DNA from: CAVSRC01 sp963750065 | Lineage (GTDB): Bacteria; Pseudomonadota; Alphaproteobacteria; Rhizobiales; Kaistiaceae | Length of the DNA stretch: 64,000 nt | Reading direction: 5' to 3' | Assembly (NCBI GenBank): GCA_963750065.1 | Contig: CAVVPK010000010.1 | Location: forward strand, 62,001-126,000 | In this document: positions 56,229 through 64,000 of the stretch, in pieces | How positions within the stretch are numbered: position 1 is the stretch's first letter | Layout: the number at the start of each line of letters is the position of its first letter | The notes under the pieces: generated by a model | Database searches by the model: none | What the model saw: the letters and a program-made list of their open reading frames with translations, nothing else | Told to the model about the DNA's origin: nothing | Made by a program: the position numbers and the translations under genes

Positions 56229-57335
56229 TCAGGCGCCGGCCTTGACCCACCTTTCGATGAAGGGGGCCGATCGGGCGTATTGCGGCGCGACATGCAAGGG
56301 GTGCCCGAGGGCGATCGCCGCCCGCCACGGCCAGCGCGGATCGGCCAGCAGGGCGCGCGCCAGCGCCACCAGATCGGCCTTGCCCTCGGCGACGATCGCC
56401 TCGGCCATGTGGGGGTCGTCGATCAGGCCGACGGCACGGGTGATGATGCCGGCTTCCTTGCGGATGCGTGTCGCGAAGGGCACCTGATAGCCCGGCGCCA
56501 GCGGGATCTCGGCATCGTGGACGCCGCCGCCGCTCGAGGCGCAGATATAGGCGGCACCGACATCCTTAAGCGCGCGCGAGACTTCGACCGCCTCGTCGAT
56601 GGTGAAGCCGCCGTCGGTCCAGTCGCTGGCGGACAGTCGCGCTCCGACCATCACCGAATCCGGGACAACCGCGCGCACGGCCTTGGTGACCGCCAGGATG
56701 AAGCGCATGCGGTTTTCCAGTGCGCCGCCCCAGTGATCGGTGCGCCGATTGGAGAGCGGTGACAGGAACTCGTGCAGCAGGTAGCCGTGGGCGCCATGGA
56801 CCTCGATGAAGTCGAAGCCGGCGCGCACCGCCCGCTCCGCCGCGTTGGCCCAGGCGCTGATGAGGCGCTGGATGCCGTCGTCGTCAAGCGCCTGGGGCAC
56901 ATGCCAGCCGGGTGCAAAGGGGATGGCCGAGGGGGCCACGGTCTGCCAGGCGTCTTCCTCGGCCCGCAGCGGTCCGCTGCCCTGCCACGGACGATGGACG
57001 GAGGCCTTGCGGCCGGCATGGCCGAGCTGGATGCCAAAGCGGGTGCCGGCCGGTGCCACGCGTCGCGCCGCGGCAAGCGTGCGCTGGGCCGCCGCTTCGT
57101 TGTGATCGGAGTAGAGGCCGAGACAGCCATGGGTGATGCGGCCGTGGCGCTCCACCCCCGTCGCCTCGATGGTGATCATGCCGGCGCCCGACATGGCCAG
57201 CGTCATCCAGTGCTGCAGATGCCAGTCGGTCGCCGAGCCGTCGTCGGCGGAAAACTGGCACATGGGCGCGACGGCGATGCGATTGGGCAGGGTCATGCCG
57301 CCGACGGTGAGCGGCGAGAAAAGCACTGATGTCAT
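56229..57335 (-). CDS. old yellow enzyme-family NADH:flavin oxidoreductase (YqjM-like)
   Basis: An FMN-dependent ene-reductase. The N-terminal NRIAVAPMCQFSADDGSATD has the Cys of the YqjM (thermophilic-like) subgroup. IQLGHAGRKASVHRPW, FDFIEVHGAHGYLLHEFLSP and VMVGARLSASDWTDGG are barrel strands, and FATRIRKEAGIITRAVGLID and ARALLADPRWPWRAA hold the FMN phosphate site. 368 residues, normal. It is divergent from nothing nearby: the CBS gene upstream is on the same strand 112 bases away. Physiological substrate unknown. Confidence 0.93.
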   Translation of the reverse strand: MTSVLFSPLTVGGMTLPNRIAVAPMCQFSADDGSATDWHLQHWMTLAMSGAGMITIEATGVERHGRITHGCLGLYSDHNEAAAQRTLAAARRVAPAGTRFGIQLGHAGRKASVHRPWQGSGPLRAEEDAWQTVAPSAIPFAPGWHVPQALDDDGIQRLISAWANAAERAVRAGFDFIEVHGAHGYLLHEFLSPLSNRRTDHWGGALENRMRFILAVTKAVRAVVPDSVMVGARLSASDWTDGGFTIDEAVEVSRALKDVGAAYICASSGGGVHDAEIPLAPGYQVPFATRIRKEAGIITRAVGLIDDPHMAEAIVAEGKADLVALARALLADPRWPWRAAIALGHPLHVAPQYARSAPFIERWVKAGA

Positions 57336-57447
57336 TGGATTTTAAGCTCTGGGACAGAGGAGGGAAGGCGCCAGCATGGCACTGCGCCGGCGGCACGCCA
57401 AGCGCGCCGACTGCCGCATGATGCCAGCCGGCGCGCTTGCCCGCGCT

Positions 57448-58488
57448 CTATTCGCCCCAGACAAGGAAGAGCCCGATGTCCCCCGGCATGCCATCGGGAA
57501 AATCGACAACGCGGGCAGCCAGATGGAAGCCACGCGGCCGCAGTTCGCGCTCCCAGCGCAGATACATCTCGGCAGCCTCGCCGCGCAGCGTGCGCGGCCA
57601 TTCCGGATCGGGCGCATTCACCGCCCGGCCGCCGTCGCTGCACAACTGATGGGGAAAGCGCAACAGGAGGAATTCGGACGCCCCGCGTTCGGCCGCCTCG
57701 CGGGCATTGTGGACGAGCCGGTTCCACTCCTTGTCGGAGATGTGCGTATCGATCAGCCGGTGGACGTCCTTCTTGTGCAACTCGGCCGCCAGTTGGCGTT
57801 CACGGGAGCGCTGAACGTCCAATTCTTCCTTGAAGTGGCCGACGAGATGGCGGAAATCGTTGACCGACAATTCGCCGTCCGGGCGGGTGTCGTGGGCAAG
57901 CGCATAGGCGTTGTCCCGCGAATCGGTGGGCGCATGGGCGCCGTTTGCCCTGCCGTTGCCCTTGGCTTCCTTGGCCCCGTTCTGCCACGGCGGCGCAAAC
58001 TTGCGGGTCGGTTCGGGCGGCAGGGGAACGGGCTCGAATTCGCCACCGCCGAGCGAACGCAGCAGATCGGCGCGGCGGACGATGCCGACGATCTTGCCGT
58101 CGCGCATGACCGGCAGCCGCTTGACCCGGTGCTCGGCCATGATGGCGGCGATCTCGTCGGCGCGGGTCTCTTCGCTGACGGTCAGCACCGGGCTCGACAT
58201 CACTTCACGGGCAACAGCGACCGGGTCCTGCAGGTGCTGCATGAACTCGGTGTTGAGGGTTTCGCCTTCGGCAAGGCGCAGCAGCCACCATTCGCTCTTG
58301 GTTTCGCGTTCGGTCCGTTTGCGGCCGACAAGGTCGCCTTCGCTGACCATGCCGATCAGGGTGCCGCTGTCATCGACCACCGGCACGGCGCTCATGCGGT
58401 GCACAAGGAGGGTTCTGGCGACGTCGCGGATGGGCGTGTTGGGCGACACGGTCACCACGTCGCTGTTCATCAGGTCGCGAGCATTCAT
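57448..58488 (-). CDS. tandem CBS-domain protein with a C-terminal domain of unknown function
   Basis: Residues 1-130 hold two CBS domains: MNARDLMNSDVVTVSPNTPI with MSAVPVVDDSGTLIGMVSEG, and EVMSSPVLTVSEETRADEIA with VKRLPVMRDGKIVGIVRRAD. CBS pairs usually bind adenine nucleotides. After a low-complexity linker, a C-terminal region of about 140 residues starts LSVNDFRHLVGHFKEELDVQ, has a charged helix and ends GDIGLFLVWGE; I do not recognise it. The start is the ATG beginning MNARD. It is divergent from tpiA. A sensor role for energy state is an inference. Confidence 0.85.
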   Translation of the reverse strand: MNARDLMNSDVVTVSPNTPIRDVARTLLVHRMSAVPVVDDSGTLIGMVSEGDLVGRKRTERETKSEWWLLRLAEGETLNTEFMQHLQDPVAVAREVMSSPVLTVSEETRADEIAAIMAEHRVKRLPVMRDGKIVGIVRRADLLRSLGGGEFEPVPLPPEPTRKFAPPWQNGAKEAKGNGRANGAHAPTDSRDNAYALAHDTRPDGELSVNDFRHLVGHFKEELDVQRSRERQLAAELHKKDVHRLIDTHISDKEWNRLVHNAREAAERGASEFLLLRFPHQLCSDGGRAVNAPDPEWPRTLRGEAAEMYLRWERELRPRGFHLAARVVDFPDGMPGDIGLFLVWGE

Positions 58489-58663
58489 TGTTATCCGATC
58501 CTGGGACTTGCGACTTCTAGTGCGGCGTTCGGGTACTCCCAGTATGTGGGGGCTACCTTGATCTTGCGCAAAAATGGAGCGTGCGAAGGCTAATGGCACG
58601 GTGCTTTTATCGAGGATTTCGGCTAGGGCTGACATGGTTCTCGAGACTGGAGCTAGGACTAGA

Positions 58664-59413
58664 ATGTCAGTACGTATGAAACTCGCTGCCGGTAACTGGA
58701 AGATGAACGGTGTGCGAGAAAGCCTGCCTGAATTGCGCGCAATCGCCGCCGGCGCTGCCGGAGCAGCCTGCGAAGTGGCGATCTGTCCGCCGGCGACGCT
58801 GATCTCAGCGGCGGCCGAGGCGGTGGCCGGTACGGCGGTGGCGATCGGCGGTCAGGATTGCCATACCGCGCCGAAAGGCGCCCATACCGGCGACATTTCT
58901 GCCGAAATGATTGCCGATGCCGGCGGCCGGATGGTCATCGTCGGCCATTCGGAGCGGCGCACGGACCACGGCGAGACGGACATGCAAGTGCGCGCCAAGG
59001 CGGAAGCGGCCTGGCGGGCAGGGTTGATGGCGATCCTGTGCATCGGCGAGACTGAGGCAGAACGCCGCGGCGGGCAGACCGAGGCAGTTCTCTCCCGGCA
59101 AATCGCGGGTTCGGTGCCCGATGGCGCCACGGCCGACAAGCTGGTGATTGCCTACGAGCCGGTGTGGGCGATCGGCACGGGGCTGACGCCGTCAAATGAC
59201 GACATTGTTGCCGCACATGCCCATATAAGGGCCGAACTGGCGGGGCGCCTGGGACAGGAGAAAGCCGATGCGACCCGCATCCTGTATGGCGGCTCGGTCA
59301 AGCCCGACAATGCCGAAACCATCATGGCGCTTCCCGGCGTCGACGGTGCGCTGGTCGGCGGTGCGAGCCTCAAAGCCGCGGATTTCCTCACGATTGTCGC
59401 CGCCTGCAAGTAA
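58664..59413 (+). CDS. tpiA: triosephosphate isomerase
   Basis: TIM interconverts glyceraldehyde 3-phosphate and dihydroxyacetone phosphate. All catalytic residues are present: Lys in LAAGNWKMNG, His in VIVGHSERRTDHGETD and Glu in VIAYEPVWAIGTGLTPS. The phosphate loops ILYGGSVKPDNA and GALVGGASL follow. 249 residues from the ATG at 58664; a second ATG at 58676 is possible. It is divergent from the CBS gene and precedes secG, the usual order. Confidence 0.97.
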   Translation: MSVRMKLAAGNWKMNGVRESLPELRAIAAGAAGAACEVAICPPATLISAAAEAVAGTAVAIGGQDCHTAPKGAHTGDISAEMIADAGGRMVIVGHSERRTDHGETDMQVRAKAEAAWRAGLMAILCIGETEAERRGGQTEAVLSRQIAGSVPDGATADKLVIAYEPVWAIGTGLTPSNDDIVAAHAHIRAELAGRLGQEKADATRILYGGSVKPDNAETIMALPGVDGALVGGASLKAADFLTIVAACK

Positions 59414-59494
59414 GCTCAGAAGCCTGCGCGGTGGCTCTGGTGCCGCCCGGCATGATCGTGTAAAAGGCGCCCAACCCCGAATTCGGACAAGCTG

Positions 59495-60057
59495 ATGCAA
59501 ACTGTTGTCATCGTCATTCACCTGATGGTGATTGTGGCGCTCATAGCGATCGTGCTGCTGCAGCGTTCGGAAGGCGGCGCCCTCGGCATGGGCGGCGGCG
59601 ACCAGTTCATGACCATGCGCGGCCAGGGCAATGTGCTCACCCGCGCCACCACCATCCTGGCAGCGGTCTTCTTCATCACTTCGATGACGATGACTTGGCT
59701 GGCGCAGCGAAGCGCCCCGCCGACCTCGGTCCTCGACACGGCTCCGGCCGCCCAGACGGCGCCGGCACCGACGACGCCGGCGACCGGGACCGCCGGTACG
59801 CCGGCCACGGGGACCGGGACGACCGGCAGCAACGGCATCCTCGACCAGCTCAACAAGTACACCAGCGGTCCACCGGCGACGGTGACGCCGAAGAGCGTCG
59901 TGCCCGATACGAGTGCGCCGGTGGCTCCGGTCGGCACGCAGCCGGCCTCAGGGGCAGCAGCGGAACGGCGGCAGCAGCGGGAACGGGCGGCACGCAGCCG
60001 GCCACGGGCGGCACGCAGCCGGCCACGGGCGGCTCTCAGGCGCCCAGCTCGCCGTAA
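59495..60057 (+). CDS. secG: SecG preprotein translocase subunit, frameshifted near its end
   Basis: SecG is the small membrane subunit of the SecYEG channel. Two membrane segments, VVIVIHLMVIVALIAIVLLQ and ATTILAAVFFITSMTMTWLA, flank the conserved RSEGGALGMGGGDQFM. A Pro/Thr/Ala-rich tail follows. Near 59948-59955 the frame shifts: as read, it turns arginine-rich and runs in frame into pyrG with no stop. The other frame continues the natural tail (GTQPATGGTQPATGG, a 21-base tandem repeat) to a TAA at 60055. The coordinates given end at that stop. The tail is not needed for the core function. Confidence 0.88.
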
Positions 60058-60077
60058 CGACATGAACACCAGACGAC

Positions 60078-60121
60078 GGCCCCCGGCGCGAACCCTTACC
60101 CGCCGGGGCCGGCGTCTTTTT
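60078..60121 (+). terminator. terminator between secG and pyrG
   Basis: GGCCCCCGGCG (60078-60088) pairs with CGCCGGGGCC (60101-60110) with one bulge. After five further bases comes a run of five T. It lies 20 bases after the natural secG stop, which supports that stop as the true gene end. Confidence 0.7.
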
Positions 60122-60184
60122 GTGCGACGAAGAGACGATTTCGAACTCCGCGAATCAGGCGGGCAGGGGATAGGATCGGGGCCC

Positions 60185-61816
60185 ATGGCGCGGTACGTCT
60201 TCATCACCGGCGGCGTGGTTTCCTCTTTAGGAAAAGGCATCGCTTCAGCGGCACTCGGTGCGCTCCTGCAGGCGCGCGGCTACAAGGTCCGCCTGCGCAA
60301 GCTCGACCCCTATCTCAACGTCGACCCGGGCACGATGAGCCCGTACCAGCACGGCGAGGTGTACGTCACCGACGACGGCGCCGAGACCGATCTCGACCTC
60401 GGCCATTACGAACGCTTCACGGGGCGGCCGGCGACGAAGATGGACAACGTCACCACCGGGCGCATCTATCAGGAGATCATCGCCAAGGAACGGCGCGGCG
60501 ACTATCTCGGCGGCACGGTGCAGGTGATCCCGCACGTCACCGACGCCATCAAGTCGTTCATCCTGGCGGGCAACGAAGACGTCGATTTCGTGCTGTGCGA
60601 GATCGGCGGCACGGTGGGCGACATCGAGGGCCTGCCGTTCTTCGAGGCCATCCGCCAGCTTGGCAACGACCTGCCGCGCAACCATGCGGTCTTCATCCAC
60701 CTGACGCTGATGCCGTGGATCGCCACGGCCGGCGAGCTGAAGACCAAGCCAACCCAGCACTCGGTCTCGGCGCTCAGGCAGATCGGCATCCAGCCGCACA
60801 TCCTGCTGGTGCGCGCCGACCGGCCGATCCCCAAGGAAGAGCGGCGCAAGCTGTCGCTGTTCTGCAATGTGCGCGAATCGGCCGTCATCCAGGCGCTCGA
60901 CCTAGCGCACATCTACGACGCGCCGGTCGCCTACCATGCCGAGCATTTCGACGACGAAGTACTGGCGGCCTTCGGCATCGACGCCCCGCCCGGCCCGGAA
61001 CTGGAGCCGTGGCACCGGCTGGCGGACACCATCCGCAATCCGGAAGGCAAGGTGTCGATTGCCGTGGTGGGCAAGTACACCGGCCTCAAGGACGCCTACA
61101 AGTCGCTGACCGAGGCGCTACGGCACGGCGGCATCGCCAACAAGGTCGAGGTCGAGATCCAGTGGATCGAGTCGGAGGTCTTCGAGAAGCAGGACCCGGC
61201 GCCGTGGCTGGAGGGCGTCAACGGCATTCTGGTGCCCGGCGGCTTCGGCGAGCGCGGCTCGGAAGGCAAGATCGCCGCCGCCAACTTCGCCCGCATCCGC
61301 GGCGTGCCCTATTTCGGCATCTGCTTCGGTATGCAGATGGCGGTGGTCGAGGCGGCGCGCAACTTGCTCGGCATCGAGAAAGCGTCGTCGACCGAGTTCG
61401 GTCCGACGCCGGAGCCGGTGGTCGGCCTGATGACCGAATGGCTGCGCGGCAACCAGCTCGAGAAGCGCGCCGCCGACGGCGACCTCGGCGGCACCATGCG
61501 GCTCGGCGCCTATCCGGCGATGCTCAAGCGCGGCAGTCTGATCAGCCGCATCTATGGCGGCGCCAGCGAGATTTCCGAGCGTCACCGCCACCGCTACGAG
61601 ATCAACATCAATTATCGCGACCGGCTGGAGCAACACGGCATGCGCTTCGCCGGGTTGTCGCCCGACGGGGTGCTGCCCGAGACGGTGGAACTGGAAGGGC
61701 ACCCCTGGTTCGTCGGCGTGCAGTATCACCCTGAGCTGAAGTCGCAGCCGCTCAAGCCGCACCCGCTCTTCGCCTCGTTCATCGAAGCGGCCGTGGAGCA
61801 GAGCCGGCTGGTGTGA
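60185..61816 (+). CDS. pyrG: CTP synthase
   Basis: CTP synthase aminates UTP with glutamine nitrogen. The synthase domain opens MARYVFITGGVVSSLGKGIA and has LDPYLNVDPGTMSPYQHGEV and GGTVGDIEGLPFFEAIRQ. The glutaminase domain has the nucleophile Cys380 in YFGICFGMQMAVVEAARN and the catalytic His/Glu in VQYHPELKSQP. 543 residues from the ATG at 60185, normal length. A terminator separates it from secG, so the apparent single secG-pyrG frame is an artefact of the secG shift. Confidence 0.97.
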   Translation: MARYVFITGGVVSSLGKGIASAALGALLQARGYKVRLRKLDPYLNVDPGTMSPYQHGEVYVTDDGAETDLDLGHYERFTGRPATKMDNVTTGRIYQEIIAKERRGDYLGGTVQVIPHVTDAIKSFILAGNEDVDFVLCEIGGTVGDIEGLPFFEAIRQLGNDLPRNHAVFIHLTLMPWIATAGELKTKPTQHSVSALRQIGIQPHILLVRADRPIPKEERRKLSLFCNVRESAVIQALDLAHIYDAPVAYHAEHFDDEVLAAFGIDAPPGPELEPWHRLADTIRNPEGKVSIAVVGKYTGLKDAYKSLTEALRHGGIANKVEVEIQWIESEVFEKQDPAPWLEGVNGILVPGGFGERGSEGKIAAANFARIRGVPYFGICFGMQMAVVEAARNLLGIEKASSTEFGPTPEPVVGLMTEWLRGNQLEKRAADGDLGGTMRLGAYPAMLKRGSLISRIYGGASEISERHRHRYEININYRDRLEQHGMRFAGLSPDGVLPETVELEGHPWFVGVQYHPELKSQPLKPHPLFASFIEAAVEQSRLV

Positions 61817-61846
61817 CGCGACACCGCCGAGACGGAAACCACCCAT

Positions 61847-62174
61847 ATGATCTACGAACTGCGCGTCTATCGCTGCCTGCCCGGCCGCTTGCCGGCGCTC
61901 CTCAAGCGCTTCGAGACGGCAACGCTCAGGATCTGGGACAAGCACGGCATCCGTCAGGCCGGCTTCTGGACGACGGCGGTCGGCGAGTTCGAGCAACGAC
62001 CTGACCTATCTGCTCGCCTGGGAATTGCTCGCCGAGCGCGAGGCGAAATGGACCGCCTTCGTCAGCGACCCGGAGTGGCACGCCGCCAAGAACGCCAGCG
62101 AGGCGGACGGGCAGATCGTGGAGACCGTCTCCAACCAGCTGCTGACGCCGACGGCCTTCTCAAGCGTGAAATAG
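61847..62174 (+). pseudogene. NIPSNAP-family protein, one-base frameshift
   Basis: The first half reads IYELRVYRCLPGRLPALLKR and IWDKHGIRQAGFWTTAVGE; the second half, in the next frame, reads NDLTYLLAWELLAEREAKW, TAFVSDPEWHAAKNASEADG and ends TAFSSVK with a TAG at 62172-62174. Removing one T at 61988-61989 joins them into a normal protein of about 108 residues of the NIPSNAP fold (ABM-like, often with a conserved Trp/Tyr pair). Function of bacterial members is unknown. It may be a real pseudogene or a sequence error. Confidence 0.8.
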
Positions 62175-62183
62175 GGCGGCTGG

Positions 62184-62969
62184 TCAGGGCCGCCGGGCGA
62201 TCAGCACACTGGATTGCAGGATTTCGCCGATCGTTCCGTCTACTGCCAGCTCCGCCGCGAGCGCGCGCATGTCGGCGGCCAGCGCCCCCGCCTTGTCGGG
62301 CCCGAGTGCCTCGGGCGAGGTGCGCGACAGCGAAAGGGCGCGGTCGACGAGCTGGTCGGCCGGGAAAACGATCCTGTCGACAGTGGACACGCCGTCGACG
62401 CGGCTGAAGGCGGAATTGATCAGGAAGGCGGTGTGATCGGTCCACTCGGGCGAGCGCCATTGCGGCTTGTCCGGTGCGTAGCGCTCCAGGATCTCCGTGA
62501 AGCGCGGGTGCCAGTCGCCGGCGCCCTGGTGGACGGTGTCGACATCGAACAGAGCGACCGCGCCATCCGGCCCGATCATGCCATCGAGCCGCTTCAGCGT
62601 ATCGGCACGGTCCATCCAGTGGAACGAGCGGCCCATGGTGACGAGCCGGAAGCGGCCGAACTCAGCGCCGAGCTCGTTGGAACTGCCGAGGACGAAACGG
62701 ATTTTGCCGGACAGTCCGCCCGCCGCCGCGCGTCCGGCGGCAAGCATGTCGGCAGAGGGATCGACCGCGACCACCTCGCCGACGAATGGCGCGAGCGCGA
62801 TGGCCAGCAGGCCCGGGCCGCAGCCGAGGTCCATGACGCGGTCTTCGCGGGTGAGCGCCAGTTCGGCGACCAGCTTGCGGATGAGGCGCGGCGAATAGTT
62901 GGTGCGGGCGAAATAGTGCGGCGCAGCCGAGCGGAAGCGGTCGGGGTCGAAGGGGATGGTTGCGGTCAT
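62184..62969 (-). CDS. class I SAM-dependent methyltransferase
   Basis: A 261-residue Rossmann-like methyltransferase. Motif I is DRVMDLGCGPGLLAIALAPF, the acidic loop VVAVDPSADMLAAGRAAA follows, and FRLVTMGRSFHWMDRADTLK is the post-II region typical of UbiE/Methyltransf_11-type enzymes. The N-terminus MTATIPFDPDRFRSAAPHYF is usual for this subgroup. It is convergent with the NIPSNAP gene and lies 5 bases downstream of the hydrolase gene, so the two are co-transcribed. Substrate unknown. Confidence 0.9.
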   Translation of the reverse strand: MTATIPFDPDRFRSAAPHYFARTNYSPRLIRKLVAELALTREDRVMDLGCGPGLLAIALAPFVGEVVAVDPSADMLAAGRAAAGGLSGKIRFVLGSSNELGAEFGRFRLVTMGRSFHWMDRADTLKRLDGMIGPDGAVALFDVDTVHQGAGDWHPRFTEILERYAPDKPQWRSPEWTDHTAFLINSAFSRVDGVSTVDRIVFPADQLVDRALSLSRTSPEALGPDKAGALAADMRALAAELAVDGTIGEILQSSVLIARRP

Positions 62970-62974
62970 GGCGG

Positions 62975-63886
62975 TCAATTGTCCGATATGCGGCCGAGCC
63001 AGTCGAGCATGGGCACCAACGCCGCGCCCGGCGTGGCCATGTGTCCGGCATTGACGGAAAGGAAGCGGTTGAGGCCGTTTCCCGGGGCTTTGCGGAAGAG
63101 GGCGGCGGCGCCGCGCTGGCTGGAATCCTTGCTGCCGGCGGCCCAGAAGAGCGGCGCCTGGAGGCGCGGCAGCAGGCTTGGGGGCCTGAGAGTGCTCCCC
63201 GGTCCGAGGAAGGAGAGGAAGGCGCGCGGCGTTGCTTCGATGGTGACGTATCGGCCGAGCACGCGGTCGGTGAAGTGCACGGTGTCGTCGCCCTTGCCAG
63301 CCTGCATCATGGCGGCGGCGCGCCGAACGCTCTGTGCGACCTTGGCGTAGCGGTTGAAATCGCCGGGCTCGCCATCGGGCGCCAGTGCGACCACGCCGGC
63401 AAGCCCCGCATGAGTGGCGGCGTAGGCCAGCGCCACCAGGCCGCCGAGGCTGTGGCCGCCAACGACGATGGCCGCGAAGCCGTCGGCCTTGAGCCGCGCC
63501 ACCGCCCTGTCGATGTCGGCGAAGCATGTGTCCAGCGGCGCGTCGTAGATGCGCCGCGCCGACCAGCACATCTCCGGCGTCTCGACGCCATAGCCGGTCT
63601 CGTCGAGCATGCTGGTCATGCCGGCGAACTGGGCCGGCGATCCGGTCTTGCCGTGGAGGAGGACGAGGCCGACGCGCTGGAAGGCGGCGGCGGGCGAAGG
63701 AATGATCGCCGGCCAGATGAGAACCATGACAGCAAGCACGATGCTGCCCCACCGGCGCCAGGAAGCGGACGCAGGTGCGCCACCATGAGGCCGGAAACGC
63801 AGGGCAGGGTGCGCACCGGGTGGGCGCAATAGGGGAGACGCGGCCATGGCGCGCCGGTGCTTTTCGCCTGTCAATCCGATCTGCAT
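62975..63886 (-). CDS. alpha/beta hydrolase with N-terminal membrane segment
   Basis: A protein of about 303 residues. After a basic N-terminus, one hydrophobic segment (IVLAVMVLIWPAIIPSPAAA, about residues 53-72) looks like an uncleaved anchor or a late signal. The hydrolase fold follows: VGLVLLHGKTGSPAQFAG, nucleophile AIVVGGHSLGGLVALAYA, and the likely catalytic His in FLSVNAGHMATPG. I chose the ATG at 63886, which has AAGGGA upstream; the ATG at 63847 is possible. Substrate unknown. The remaining 114 bases to the window edge show no supported gene. Confidence 0.82.
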   Translation of the reverse strand: MQIGLTGEKHRRAMAASPLLRPPGAHPALRFRPHGGAPASASWRRWGSIVLAVMVLIWPAIIPSPAAAFQRVGLVLLHGKTGSPAQFAGMTSMLDETGYGVETPEMCWSARRIYDAPLDTCFADIDRAVARLKADGFAAIVVGGHSLGGLVALAYAATHAGLAGVVALAPDGEPGDFNRYAKVAQSVRRAAAMMQAGKGDDTVHFTDRVLGRYVTIEATPRAFLSFLGPGSTLRPPSLLPRLQAPLFWAAGSKDSSQRGAAALFRKAPGNGLNRFLSVNAGHMATPGAALVPMLDWLGRISDN

Positions 63887-64000
63887 TCTGTCCCTTCTTC
63901 TCGCTTCGAGTGCCCTGACCTCGGTGCAAGCCCTGGCTGCCGTCGATACGGCCGTGCACGACGGCCGACCGACCGTCGCTGCCTGCGCCAATCTCGGCTT

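Overview
The window is a GC-rich chromosomal segment of an alphaproteobacterium, most likely of the order Hyphomicrobiales (Rhizobiales). The gene order rpsB-tsf-pyrH-frr-uppS-cdsA-dxr-rseP-bamA-fabZ-lpxA-lpxI-lpxB-gltA, followed by gltX, comEC-lexA-moeA-moaC-trpCDGE-ppiD and then tpiA-secG-pyrG, is the conserved backbone of that group. The S2 tail, the DUF1402 protein, the GAAC-N7-GAAC LexA boxes and the rhizobial-type palindromic repeats agree with this. No rRNA, tRNA or CRISPR array was seen. Family and genus cannot be fixed from the sequence alone.

Layout. 1-1640 is an accessory junction beside the 3' end of uvrA: the end of a SIR2-like gene, a second divergent fragment of a uvrA tail, an IS5-family element with a -1 frameshift transposase, and a small gene cut by that element. 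1638-6820 holds uvrA and ogt, divergent around a LexA box, and a membrane diguanylate cyclase. 7281-13997 holds a Bcr/CflA exporter and then a stress-type operon of three DGPF/YCII proteins, two VOC proteins, a RibD-like reductase, an ECF42-type sigma factor and two membrane proteins, with two matching promoter motifs. 14000-16400 is a patchwork of small genes, a transposase remnant, repeats, and a 32-residue membrane peptide whose promoter carries a LexA box. 16402-23729 holds dnaE, a regulator/SDR pair, a secreted hydrolase and a DUF1402 protein. 23915-39141 is the translation, isoprenoid, outer-membrane and lipid A block. 39256-46994 holds gltA, gltX, glnS and comEC. 46988-56076 holds lexA, molybdenum cofactor genes, trp genes and ppiD. 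56229-63886 holds an old-yellow-enzyme homologue, a CBS protein, tpiA, secG, pyrG and small enzymes.

How it works together. The main block makes ribosome factors (S2, EF-Ts, RRF), UMP kinase, undecaprenyl and CDP-diacylglycerol precursors, and the outer-membrane assembly and lipid A machinery. lpxD, normally between bamA and fabZ, is absent from its usual place. A LexA circuit is visible at three sites: lexA itself, uvrA/ogt, and the small membrane peptide at 15976, which is the most interesting candidate in the window. A second circuit is the ECF42 sigma operon with its two near-identical promoter motifs.

Sequence quality. bamA (twice), secG and the NIPSNAP gene carry single-base indels that break or locally shift otherwise conserved frames, and the diguanylate cyclase lacks a stop codon where its domain ends. 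These look more like residual assembly errors than true pseudogenes, but this cannot be decided here.
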